A stretch of 8,372 nucleotides of DNA from Verrucomicrobiales bacterium (GCA_028293405.1 JAQGOW010000070.1:1-8372), one strand, 5' to 3'; shown: positions 1-6,354, counted from the first letter of the stretch. A program made the numbers and translations. Notes: a model not told the origin generated them from the letters alone.

Positions 1-399
1 GCGCGCAGTTCAGGGCTGCACAAGGTTCTGCTCTTGGAAGACGACGTCAATTTCGCCAGCATCGTCCGCCAGTATTTTGAAGCTTGGGGATTTTCCGTTG
101 TTTACGTGCAGGATGGTGTCGAAGGGATAAAGCGCATCATTCACGAAGACTTTTCCATCATCCTTTGCGACATGCTCATGCCCAATCTGGCAGGAGACAT
201 GTTTTACAAAGGTGTTGAGCGCGTCAAACCGCACCTTTGCAAACGGTTTATCTTCATGACCGGCAACCACAATGACAAAAAGATCACTGACTTTGTTCGT
301 GAAGTTCGTGGTGTCATCCTCTGGAAGCCATTCAAGATGCACATTCTCCACGAAGCAGTTCAGGCCATCGAAACGAAATACGGTCTCGCCGTAAAATAG
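1..399 (+). CDS. Response-regulator receiver domain (3' part of gene)
   Basis: This is the C-terminal end of a two-component signalling protein; the receiver domain accepts a phosphoryl group from a histidine kinase. The frame is open from base 1, and the first beta strand (KVLLLEDD, visible codons 8-15) precedes any plausible start, so the true start lies left of the window; a TTG at 34 would cut through this strand. All key receiver residues are present: the acidic cluster E13/D14/D15, phospho-acceptor Asp57 in LCDMLMP (bases 169-171), Thr87 in FMTGN and Lys109 in WKPF. The protein ends about 23 residues after the Lys, as expected after helix 5, so no output domain follows. It is either a stand-alone CheY-like regulator or the C-terminal receiver of a hybrid kinase; the seven visible residues before the domain cannot decide. 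It converges on ggt. Confidence 0.93.
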   Translation, partial: ARSSGLHKVLLLEDDVNFASIVRQYFEAWGFSVVYVQDGVEGIKRIIHEDFSIILCDMLMPNLAGDMFYKGVERVKPHLCKRFIFMTGNHNDKKITDFVREVRGVILWKPFKMHILHEAVQAIETKYGLAVK

Positions 400-405
400 T
401 TTCCC

Positions 406-426
406 GGAGCGCGGCCTTCAGGCCGC
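406..426. repeat. REP-like stem-loop A
   Basis: A perfect 6-bp stem GCGGCC/GGCCGC (411-416 and 421-426) closes a TTCA loop, and the sequence GGAGC precedes it. The head GGAGCGCGGC (406-415) recurs exactly at 3080-3089, where it also opens a GC-rich hairpin, so the two may belong to one dispersed repeat family. It starts 7 bases after the stop of the receiver gene and sits between two convergent genes. No T-run follows directly, so it is not a classical terminator, although it could still slow polymerase or protect mRNA 3' ends. Confidence 0.5.
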
Positions 427-451
427 ATCGACGTCGCATGCAACGACATCG

Positions 452-483
452 TCCAAAGTCACATTGGATCTTGGAACTTTGGA
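452..483. repeat. 8-bp inverted repeat in convergent spacer
   Basis: TCCAAAGT (452-459) is matched by its exact reverse complement ACTTTGGA (476-483) across a 16-base gap. It lies between the convergent ends of the receiver gene and ggt, so a bidirectional termination or mRNA-end role is conceivable. The stem is AT-rich and no clean U-tract follows on either strand, so the role is uncertain. Confidence 0.3.
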
Positions 484-499
484 GCTTTCCCTTACCCAA

Positions 500-2179
500 T
501 CACCACCCCCGAGCCGTCCCCCCTGCCCTCGGATCCGCCGCGCCCACGAACGACTTCCCATCCTGGGACCGCATCACCGCCTGTGAAACACCCAAGCCCG
601 ACACGAACTTGAATTTGTGCCCACGTTCCTCCAATCCATCGACCGCAATCGTGCTAAGACTCTTCTCCGCCCGAAGTTCGTCCGGACTCCATTGCTGATG
701 AATGCGCGGCGCAGCCAGGGCTTTATCGAGAGGCATTCCAAAATCCAAAACGTTAACAATATTTAACAACGTCTGGCTGATAATCGTTGGGCCACCGGCA
801 GCGCCAAGCGACATCATCGGATTACCATCCTTCAGCACGATCGTCGGCGTCATACTGGAAAGCGGTCTCTTCCCGGGCGCAACAGCGTTGGCTTCATTGC
901 CGACCAACCCGAAAAAGTTCGCCACACCCGGCTGCACAGAAAAATCATCCATCTCATCGTTGAGCACGACGCCGGTGCCCGGAATGACGACCTTCGACCC
1001 AAAACTCGTGTTCACTGTCGCCGTGCACGCGACCCAATTACCTTCGCAATCAGCCGTCGAAAAATGCGTTGTGTGTTTTCGAAAAACGTTCTCACTCGCA
1101 TCGTCAGGCGTGCCGTGTTCGACCTTTATCGTGTGTTGCATGTCGATTTTCGCGGCCAGCTTGTGCGCGTAATCCTTCGAAACCAAACCGCGCGGCACCT
1201 CCACAAAATCCGGGTCACCCAACCAAAATGCACGATCTGCAAACGCCAGTTTCATCGACTCGGCGATCAAATGCAGGCTATCGGCCGTCCCGGCTCCAAG
1301 AACCTTTAGATCTTTCGTCTCCAAAATGTTCAACATCTCCAACAAATGCACTCCGCCCGAACTCGGCGGTGGAAACGATACTACTTCATACCCACGATAC
1401 ATCGTAGAAATCGGCTCGCGAAGAATCGATTTGTAATTGGACAGATCACGCACCGTCATAATTCCACCGTTTCGTTTCATCCACGTCTCCGTCGCCTGCG
1501 CAAACGGCCCGCCATAAAAATACTTGAGCCCGTGCTTTGCCACCTGCCGATACGTGTTCGCCAAATCCGATTGGCGGAAGAGGTCCCCTTTTTGGTACGC
1601 GCTGCCATCAGCTTTGAAATAAACCGCGCGCGATCCATCAAACTTCTTCAGGTCGTCGGCAGTGTGTTGCAATGTGTGGGCGTAACCGCTGTCCATTTGA
1701 AAACCGTCGTCCGCAATCTGCGCCGCATAAAGCAAATGGTCGCGCAGACTCAATTTTCCAGCTTTGCGCAGCGCCAGATCGTAAGCCGCCAAGGCTCCCG
1801 GAACGCCGCAAGCCAGAGGTCCGGTTTGGCTCAGTTCAGTATCGCCTTTGCCGTTGCGAATGAACATGTCATGCGTCGCCGCCGCAGGCGCCATTTCACG
1901 ACCATCTATGGCAAGGAATTTGCCGTTGCTGCGCCGAATCAAAATAAAACATCCGCCACCAATCCCGGAGTTGTATCCGTCAACGACACCAAGTGTAAGC
2001 GCCGTCGCCACTGCCGCATCAACCGCATTGCCGCCACGCTTCATCGCATCAATGCCCGCGCGCGTGGCAATATCGTTCACACTGGCCACAATCCCATTGG
2101 TGCCGGTCGCGACTTCTGAACCAAACGAGCACGCGATGAAAGTGAATGTAACGAATAGAACAGCGATGCGTCTCAACAT
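500..2179 (-). CDS. ggt: Gamma-glutamyltransferase (glutathione hydrolase) precursor
   Basis: The enzyme hydrolyses or transfers the gamma-glutamyl group of glutathione and related compounds outside the inner membrane; family members are made as a proenzyme that cleaves itself into two subunits. The 559-residue product starts with a hydrophobic export signal (about 1-20); FIAC at 14-17 is a weak lipobox, so a lipid anchor is possible. The nucleophile is Thr370 in TTHFS, leaving a 190-residue small subunit, the same length as in E. coli (Thr391 of 580). Aligned without gaps from that Thr, N390, D412, S441/S442 and G462/G463 match the E. coli substrate residues; E409 replaces Gln430, as in human GGT1. 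Phe423 replaces lid-loop Tyr444. Arg94 in DGREMAP is the expected carboxylate binder. PPPSSGG and PGKRPLSSM are further signatures. The start at 2179 is preferred because the longer frame (to 2239) begins inside the upstream gene's terminator. Confidence 0.96.
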   Translation of the reverse strand: MLRRIAVLFVTFTFIACSFGSEVATGTNGIVASVNDIATRAGIDAMKRGGNAVDAAVATALTLGVVDGYNSGIGGGCFILIRRSNGKFLAIDGREMAPAAATHDMFIRNGKGDTELSQTGPLACGVPGALAAYDLALRKAGKLSLRDHLLYAAQIADDGFQMDSGYAHTLQHTADDLKKFDGSRAVYFKADGSAYQKGDLFRQSDLANTYRQVAKHGLKYFYGGPFAQATETWMKRNGGIMTVRDLSNYKSILREPISTMYRGYEVVSFPPPSSGGVHLLEMLNILETKDLKVLGAGTADSLHLIAESMKLAFADRAFWLGDPDFVEVPRGLVSKDYAHKLAAKIDMQHTIKVEHGTPDDASENVFRKHTTHFSTADCEGNWVACTATVNTSFGSKVVIPGTGVVLNDEMDDFSVQPGVANFFGLVGNEANAVAPGKRPLSSMTPTIVLKDGNPMMSLGAAGGPTIISQTLLNIVNVLDFGMPLDKALAAPRIHQQWSPDELRAEKSLSTIAVDGLEERGHKFKFVSGLGVSQAVMRSQDGKSFVGAADPRAGGTARGW

Positions 2180-2222
2180 GGGTTCGAATGTTGTCCGCTG
2201 TTTCTTTTTGTTGGAAGCAAAT

Positions 2223-2252
2223 AAAAAACCCTCCCGCAATGAAGCAGGAGGG
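2223..2252 (-). terminator. Rho-independent terminator of the membrane-protein gene
   Basis: Read on the minus strand, a 9-bp stem (2252-2244 with 2237-2229, one G-U pair) closes a 6-base loop and is followed at once by six T residues (2228-2223). It lies about 20 bases after the stop of the 2272-2928 gene, which is where its terminator should be. It also separates that gene from ggt, so ggt probably has its own promoter in the short stretch 2180-2222 or depends on readthrough. Confidence 0.88.
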
Positions 2253-2271
2253 TGTGAGGAACTTTCCGCCG

Positions 2272-2928
2272 TTACGCAGACTGGGCCGCATACATATGTT
2301 TGCTGGCCGTAATCGACCCGCTAAACAACACGCCGAAACCCAGCACCAGGAAACCTACCAATGTTAAGGTAATTGGCGCGACTCCTGTCAGCGCAAGGAT
2401 ACCAAGAATAATTCCAGCCAAACCCGGCAGGCATTTGATCCCCGAGAAATGGCTCGCCGTGATCCAGCTCGACAAGAACAGCGATATGCCGAAGCTGAGG
2501 ATTGCAACTGGCAGCAGCAAGTCAGGGGCAACACCCATCAGCGCTAAAATGCCCAGCACAATCCCACCAACGCCAGCCATGACCTCCGTGCCCATCGCCC
2601 CTTCGCCTTCATAAAAGAAGTGCTCCCGTGGCGCCGTAAACCATTCCATGCTGAACCCGCCCACCAACAACATCGACACCCCAAGTGCCACAGCACTGAT
2701 TCCGGCCATATATAACGGCGCGACATTGAGCAACCCCAGTATTGCCATCAGTACAGTCACTAACCCCAATAATGCTGCGATGCCCGCACCGCTCGTAGTC
2801 ATCTTTTGCGCCGTTTCATACCCTTCGTGATGTTCCGTCCCTTGGTGTTCACGTCCTCCTAGCGTCGACGATGATTCTTTGGTGGTCGGTTGGTCCTGGT
2901 ATGCAACTCTGTTTGTTTCTAGTGCCAT
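2272..2928 (-). CDS. Six-helix membrane protein with three tandem two-helix repeats
   Basis: I do not recognise a named family; the pattern is loosely like HdeD/DUF308-type short membrane repeats. The first 45 of 218 residues are polar and rich in Ser, Thr, His and Glu (for example HQGTEHHEGYE), probably a soluble tail. Then come three similar units of two hydrophobic helices: about 46-99, 117-160 and 167-211. Each has an I-L-x-L-x-x-V-A-P turn (NVAP at 68-71, GVAP at 132-135 and 182-185), and the last two end in SWITASH and GSITASK. No signal peptide or catalytic motif is visible; Cys166 is one of very few cysteines. A strong Shine-Dalgarno AAGGAG (2940-2935) lies 6 bases before the ATG, which fixes the start. 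The gene is apparently monocistronic, with its own terminator and a leader that can fold into three helices. Confidence 0.85.
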   Translation of the reverse strand: MALETNRVAYQDQPTTKESSSTLGGREHQGTEHHEGYETAQKMTTSGAGIAALLGLVTVLMAILGLLNVAPLYMAGISAVALGVSMLLVGGFSMEWFTAPREHFFYEGEGAMGTEVMAGVGGIVLGILALMGVAPDLLLPVAILSFGISLFLSSWITASHFSGIKCLPGLAGIILGILALTGVAPITLTLVGFLVLGFGVLFSGSITASKHMYAAQSA

Positions 2929-2934
2929 AATCCG

Positions 2935-3021
2935 CTCCTTTCATTGCGTCAGAGGAACGATCTCTCGGAAAGTTCCTCTGGCTGGGTGTAATGCATTCCT
3001 AGTTCGAACCTAGGCGCAACG
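2935..3021 (-). promoter_or_regulatory. Candidate structured 5' leader (three helices) next to the ribosome site
   Basis: On the minus strand, P1 pairs 3021-3015 (CGTTGCG) with 2948-2942 (CGCAATG), seven pairs including one G-U. It encloses P2, a 5-bp hairpin CCTAG/CTAGG with a 7-base loop (3014-2998) that starts directly after P1, and P3, a perfect 9-bp hairpin CAGAGGAAC/GTTCCTCTG with a 13-base loop (2980-2950). The P2-P3 linker contains the palindrome AATGCATT (2990-2997). The 3' strand of P1 directly abuts the AAAGGAG ribosome site (2941-2935), so folding could control access to it. On the plus strand P1 has an A-C mismatch, which favours the minus-strand reading. The transcription start is unknown, and the inverted repeats could instead be protein-binding DNA sites. 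Confidence 0.4.
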
Positions 3022-3079
3022 CCAATAGCTTCAACGGGTAATTCGTCCGAATGAACCCTGCCAAAATCCCCTATGCAAA

Positions 3080-3108
3080 GGAGCGCGGCTGTGTCGCAGA
3101 CCAGCCGC
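3080..3108. repeat. REP-like stem-loop B
   Basis: The head GGAGCGCGGC (3080-3089) is identical to that at 406-415. Here the stem is GCGGCTG/CAGCCGC (3085-3091 and 3102-3108), seven perfect pairs around a 10-base loop. The arms differ from copy A while the pairing is kept, which is how dispersed REP-type elements usually vary. I recall similar GC-rich hairpins as frequent in Verrucomicrobiota genomes; this is not verified here. Confidence 0.5.
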
Positions 3109-3148
3109 AGCAACATCGATCGGTCCACATTTTTTTAAGTGAAGCTAC

Positions 3149-3177
3149 TTGACACCACCGCTGTTAAACGCCATTCT
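3149..3177 (+). promoter_or_regulatory. Possible sigma-70-type promoter
   Basis: A perfect -35 hexamer TTGACA (3149-3154) is followed after 17 bases by CATTCT (3172-3177), which matches only three of six positions of the -10 consensus. If used, it would give a leader of nearly 390 bases for the permease gene, running through all the tandem repeats. The weak -10 and the long distance make this a tentative call. Confidence 0.22.
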
Positions 3178-3303
3178 ACAGCCCCGGTCCATCCGGCCCA
3201 ATGTTCTTTGAAATCGGCACTTTTTTGACGGAGCGGCTTGCAACATCGTCAACGATTCCTAAAAGGTTGCGCACGGTTTAACGACGGTTTGAGACCACAT
3301 TTT

Positions 3304-3348
3304 GGCAAGGCTATGCAAACCTATGCGCGGTCCGGCAAGGCTATGCAA
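3304..3348. repeat. 15-bp direct repeat, 30-base period
   Basis: GGCAAGGCTATGCAA occurs exactly at 3304-3318 and 3334-3348. A degenerate CTATGC also lies between the copies (3321-3326), and CTATGCAAAGG occurs at 3071-3081, just before REP-like stem-loop B. The unit is not strictly palindromic. Its role is unknown. Confidence 0.7.
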
Positions 3349-3403
3349 GGTCATGAAAGGCTTTACCAACGCGAAAACACGAATTTTAGGCAAGCCTTCA
3401 AAA

Positions 3404-3436
3404 ATCCGTGTTTCATCCGTGTTCCATCCGTGGCTA
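3404..3436. repeat. 11-bp tandem repeat, three units
   Basis: ATCCGTG recurs at 3404, 3415 and 3426 with an exact 11-base period; the units are ATCCGTGTTTC, ATCCGTGTTCC and ATCCGTGGCTA. A period close to one helical turn would place every copy on the same DNA face. I recall very similar runs in other Verrucomicrobiota and related spacers, so it may be a dispersed element rather than an operator of this operon. Confidence 0.75.
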
Positions 3437-3450
3437 ATACTCCCTTAGTT

Positions 3451-3495
3451 GCGACCGGTAGCGACAAGTAGCTGGTTGTAGCAACTTGTAGCAAC
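3451..3495. repeat. 10-bp tandem repeat, about 4.5 units
   Basis: Units of ten bases starting with GC and mostly ending in GTA follow one another: GCGACCGGTA, GCGACAAGTA, GCTGGTTGTA, GCAACTTGTA, then GCAAC before the pattern decays. The approximate consensus is GC(G/A)AC(A/T)(A/T)GTA; the third unit is the most diverged. The run ends 76 bases before the permease start. Because 10 is not a multiple of 3, the repeat is unlikely to be coding. Confidence 0.7.
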
Positions 3496-3571
3496 ATTCC
3501 CGAGTGTTTTCCATAGCTGCCGAAAACGGCATTGGCAAAACCACAGCAAGTCTGGTCATATTCAGCCACTG

Positions 3572-5005
3572 ATGTTTTCTGAAATCGCAGTGACACCGCT
3601 CCACAGCACCTCGTTCTGGCCGTTTGTGGTATTGGCTATTTCACTGGTATTCGTAATTGCGGCAATCTCCGTATTGCGCATCCACGCCTTTCTCGCGCTA
3701 ATCGCCGCCGCTCTTCTCGCAGGCATTCTCTCATCGAGGCTGCCAGACGAAACCGGCAATTCAGCTGTCCAACACTGTGTTCGCGCGGTTGAACTCACCA
3801 CATCCGAATTCGGCCGAACCGCCGGCGCCATCGGCATCGCTATTGGTCTGGCCTGCGTTATCGCCGTCTGCCTGATGGAAAGTGGGGCCGCCGACAAAGT
3901 CGTCCGCCGGTTTCTTGCCGTTTTCGGCGAAAAACAGGCAAGCCTCGCGCTCCTCGTCAGCACTTACGTCCTGTCGATCCCGATCTTCTTCGACACGATG
4001 TTTCTATTGATGCTGCCACTGGCCATGACGTTGGCCATGCGAACGCGAAAAGACTATCTGTTGTATGTCCTCGCGATTTGCGCTGGTGGTGTCGTGACGC
4101 ATTCGATGACCGTTCCACACCCGGGCCCAATGGCGATGGTCGATAACCTGCACATCGACGTCGGCTTCTCAGTGATCGCGGGGCTTGTGGTCGGCATTGT
4201 GCCGGCTTTCGGCGGTTGGCTCGTTGCGCGTCGATTAAACATATCGCTCAATCTGCAGTTGCGCGAAACACCGGGGTTCCCATGGAAAGATCTGCAAAAA
4301 AGCATCGACCGCCCCGAATCAGAACTTCCGGGATTTTTTGTCTCCATCCTTCCCGTTGTCCTGCCAATTGTGCTCATCGGCGGCGCATCCATGGTCAAAG
4401 TTCTCGGCGGCCCGAACTCCGCGTGGAACATCATGGAATTTGTCGGCAACAAAAACATCGCGCTACTCGTCGGTGCCATCATAGCAACTGTCGTAATGGC
4501 GCGTGTCAAAAAAATGTCACTGCGCCAAATCGGCGATCTTATGGACCCGCCGTTGCAAACCGCCGGCATCGTCATCCTGATCACAAGCGCCGGCGGCGCC
4601 TTCGGCTTGATGTTAAAGAATGCAGGCGTCGGTGACGCCATCCAGGTGCTCGCAAAGGAACACCACGTTAACCTCGTCATTCTATCCTACGCGATTGCCT
4701 TGGTGCTCCGCATCGCTCAAGGCTCGGCCACTGTGGCCATGCTCGCGACCAGCTCGATGATTTACCCAATCATGATAGGCGGTGCACTGCCATACCATCC
4801 GATCTATCTGTTCCTCTCGATCGGATTCGGAGCGATGGGCGTGTCCTGGATGAATGACAGCGGCTTCTGGGTCGTCAGCAAATTGACCGGTTTTACCGAG
4901 CGCGAAACGCTGGCGAGCTGGTCCGTGCTATTGTTCGCGATTTCGGTCATCGGTTTCGTTACAACGCTCGTGCTCTCATTTTTGCTGCCGCTGAAAAATA
5001 TATGA
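3572..5005 (+). CDS. GntP-family gluconate/sugar-acid:H+ symporter
   Basis: This inner-membrane permease of the GntP family (gluconate, idonate, glycerate and related sugar acids, driven by protons) has 477 residues, slightly above the usual 440-450. Nearly the whole protein is hydrophobic helices. Family signatures are FGRTAGAIG (80-88), MESGAADKVVRRFLAVFGEK (102-121), IPIFFDTMFLLMLPL (136-150), THSMTVPHPGP (176-186), RIAQGSATVAM (380-390) and MNDSGFWVVSKLTGF (427-441). The exact substrate cannot be read from sequence. The ATG at 3572 has no clear Shine-Dalgarno upstream, but no better start is apparent since the first helix begins near residue 15. The stop overlaps the start of the next gene (ATGA at 5002-5005), so the two are translationally coupled, and the partner suggests sugar acids derived from polysaccharide. 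Confidence 0.94.
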   Translation: MFSEIAVTPLHSTSFWPFVVLAISLVFVIAAISVLRIHAFLALIAAALLAGILSSRLPDETGNSAVQHCVRAVELTTSEFGRTAGAIGIAIGLACVIAVCLMESGAADKVVRRFLAVFGEKQASLALLVSTYVLSIPIFFDTMFLLMLPLAMTLAMRTRKDYLLYVLAICAGGVVTHSMTVPHPGPMAMVDNLHIDVGFSVIAGLVVGIVPAFGGWLVARRLNISLNLQLRETPGFPWKDLQKSIDRPESELPGFFVSILPVVLPIVLIGGASMVKVLGGPNSAWNIMEFVGNKNIALLVGAIIATVVMARVKKMSLRQIGDLMDPPLQTAGIVILITSAGGAFGLMLKNAGVGDAIQVLAKEHHVNLVILSYAIALVLRIAQGSATVAMLATSSMIYPIMIGGALPYHPIYLFLSIGFGAMGVSWMNDSGFWVVSKLTGFTERETLASWSVLLFAISVIGFVTTLVLSFLLPLKNI

Positions 5006-6276
5006 ACCGTAAACTTTTGCTATGGGCCTTGGCGCTCGGTTTGACTGCCTCACTTCGCGCTACGACCAACGATGTTTATCCCGTGACCTCCTTCGGGGCA
5101 AAAGGCGACGGCAAAACTGACGACACAGCCGCGTTTCAACGCGCCTTGGATGCGGTGGGCAAAGCGGGCGGCGGAATAGTCTACGCGCCTTGCGGCAATT
5201 ATTTCATGGCGCGCCATTTGAACGTGCCGGCCGGCGTTACGTTGAAAGGCATGTGGGAATCGGTGCCTTCACACATCGGTTTGCGCAATGAAGGCCACCC
5301 GAAACCGACCGACGACGGCACAACGTTCATCGTGAACGCCGATGCCGGAAACGAAAGCGGACCACCGTTCATCACCCTGAACGCGAACAGCACGTTAAAA
5401 GGCGTCGTCATCTATTATCCCAACCAAAACGACAATGACGAACCGAAGCCATACCCATGGACAATCGCGATGCGCGGACAAAACCCCGCCGTGCTCGATG
5501 TAGAGTTGCTCAACCCATACAACGGCATCGACGCTTCAAAAAACGAACGCCACCTCATTCGCAACGTGCAAGGTCAACCACTCCGTCGCGGTATTTACGT
5601 CGATGTCATCTACGACATCGGCCGGATCGAAAACGTGCATTTCAATCCCTGGTGGAGCATGAAACCAAATCTCTACAAATGGCAAAAGCGCCACGGCGAA
5701 GCGTTCATCTTCGGCCGCAGCGATTGGCAATATGTGCTGAACACGTTCTGCTTCGGCTACAACGTTGGCTACAAATTCATCCAAACCCCCGGCGGTGTTT
5801 GTAACGGCAACTTCCTCGGCATTGGTGCTGACGCATGCTTCACCGCAGTGCAGGTCGAAAACTCCGCACCGTTCGGAATCTTAATTTCCAACGGCGAATT
5901 CACCTCATTCGAAGGCCCCAATCCGACGATGGTCGAAGTCGGCGAAAAAAACACTGGCACCATCCGTTTCGTGAATTCCGCATTCTGGGGACCGTCCTAC
6001 CAAGTCGCTCGCATCGCAGGAAAAGGCACCGTCGGCTTTTCCGACTGCACCTTTTGCCAATGGGATCGCAAAGACGAAAAACGCCACGCCATCCAGTGCG
6101 AAAGCGGCACGTTACTTGTGCGCGGCTGCGAGTTTCAGGAGAACAAAGCGCAAATCGAGCTCGGCACGAACGTCACGCGCGCCGTCATTACCGACAACCT
6201 GATGAGAGGCTCGGTCCGCATCACCAATCACAGCACGCGCAAGTTCAACATCGCGAACAACGCCGGTGACGAGTAA
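5002..6276 (+). CDS. Secreted right-handed beta-helix protein (pectate-lyase-like superfamily)
   Basis: The 424-residue product starts with a clear signal peptide (MNRKLLLW... ending about LRA, residues 1-20) and is probably exported. VTSFGAKGDGKTDDTAAFQ (28-46) is the classic opening of the Pectate_lyase_3 / glycoside hydrolase 28-related fold. After it come many short repeating strands with Gly, Asn and small hydrophobic residues, consistent with parallel beta-helix coils up to the C-terminus. Such proteins cleave or bind polysaccharides, often uronate-rich ones; the usual Asp catalytic motifs of GH28 (NTD, DD) are not obvious, so the activity is unknown and could be lyase, hydrolase or carbohydrate binding. 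No own ribosome site is needed because the ATG overlaps the permease stop. No convincing terminator follows; a bulged GGCGA/TCGCC pairing at 6277-6302 lacks a T-run. Confidence 0.87.
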   Translation: MNRKLLLWALALGLTASLRATTNDVYPVTSFGAKGDGKTDDTAAFQRALDAVGKAGGGIVYAPCGNYFMARHLNVPAGVTLKGMWESVPSHIGLRNEGHPKPTDDGTTFIVNADAGNESGPPFITLNANSTLKGVVIYYPNQNDNDEPKPYPWTIAMRGQNPAVLDVELLNPYNGIDASKNERHLIRNVQGQPLRRGIYVDVIYDIGRIENVHFNPWWSMKPNLYKWQKRHGEAFIFGRSDWQYVLNTFCFGYNVGYKFIQTPGGVCNGNFLGIGADACFTAVQVENSAPFGILISNGEFTSFEGPNPTMVEVGEKNTGTIRFVNSAFWGPSYQVARIAGKGTVGFSDCTFCQWDRKDEKRHAIQCESGTLLVRGCEFQENKAQIELGTNVTRAVITDNLMRGSVRITNHSTRKFNIANNAGDE

Positions 6277-6354
6277 GGCGAACAAACCTTGTCACAGTCG
6301 CCATAAATCGCGCATCCTGAAGCCGTGAGTTCTGCCGTGGCCAAGGACACCAGT

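Larger units (their letters stand above)
3022..3571. other. Repeat-rich spacer between divergent genes
   Basis: No convincing gene is seen in these 550 bases; the open frames on either strand lack ribosome sites and run through tandem repeats. The spacer holds a REP-like hairpin (3080-3108), a T-run (3130-3136), a possible promoter (3149-3177), a 15-bp direct repeat (3304-3348), three 11-bp units (3404-3436), about four and a half 10-bp units (3451-3495) and a small hairpin, TGCCG-AAAA-CGGCA (3518-3531). It must contain the promoters of the membrane-protein gene (left) and the permease operon (right). Confidence 0.7.

Noticed and set aside
1346..2119. 257-codon open frame on the plus strand
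   Set aside because: It lies wholly antisense to ggt and has the Arg-rich translation typical of a shadow frame; ggt has all its catalytic motifs.
2942..3024. tRNA gene on the plus strand: a T-arm-like hairpin (CCTAG, loop TTCGAAC, CTAGG) and an acceptor-like helix
   Set aside because: The T-arm matches the consensus, but the acceptor has an A-C mismatch, no 5-bp anticodon stem with a 7-base loop exists between 2966 and 2997, the D-loop lacks GG, and CCA is out of place. The fold is better as a minus-strand leader; a decayed tRNA is not excluded.
3225..3253. Second promoter-like TTGACG after a T-run
   Set aside because: No acceptable -10 hexamer occurs at 16-18 bases.
3238..3471. 77-codon open frame on the plus strand in the spacer
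   Set aside because: It starts with TTG without a ribosome site, runs through the 15-bp, 11-bp and 10-bp repeats, and its translation resembles no protein family.
3404..3495. CRISPR-like array
   Set aside because: The units are 10-11 bases and contiguous, without spacers, and no cas gene is present.
4054..4680. 208-codon open frame on the minus strand
   Set aside because: It is antisense to the permease signatures; there is no ribosome site or recognisable motif.
6277..6302. Possible terminator after the beta-helix gene (GGCGA/TCGCC with inner ACAA/TTGT)
   Set aside because: The stem has a 5-base bulge and no T-run follows; transcription may continue into the TonB-like gene.
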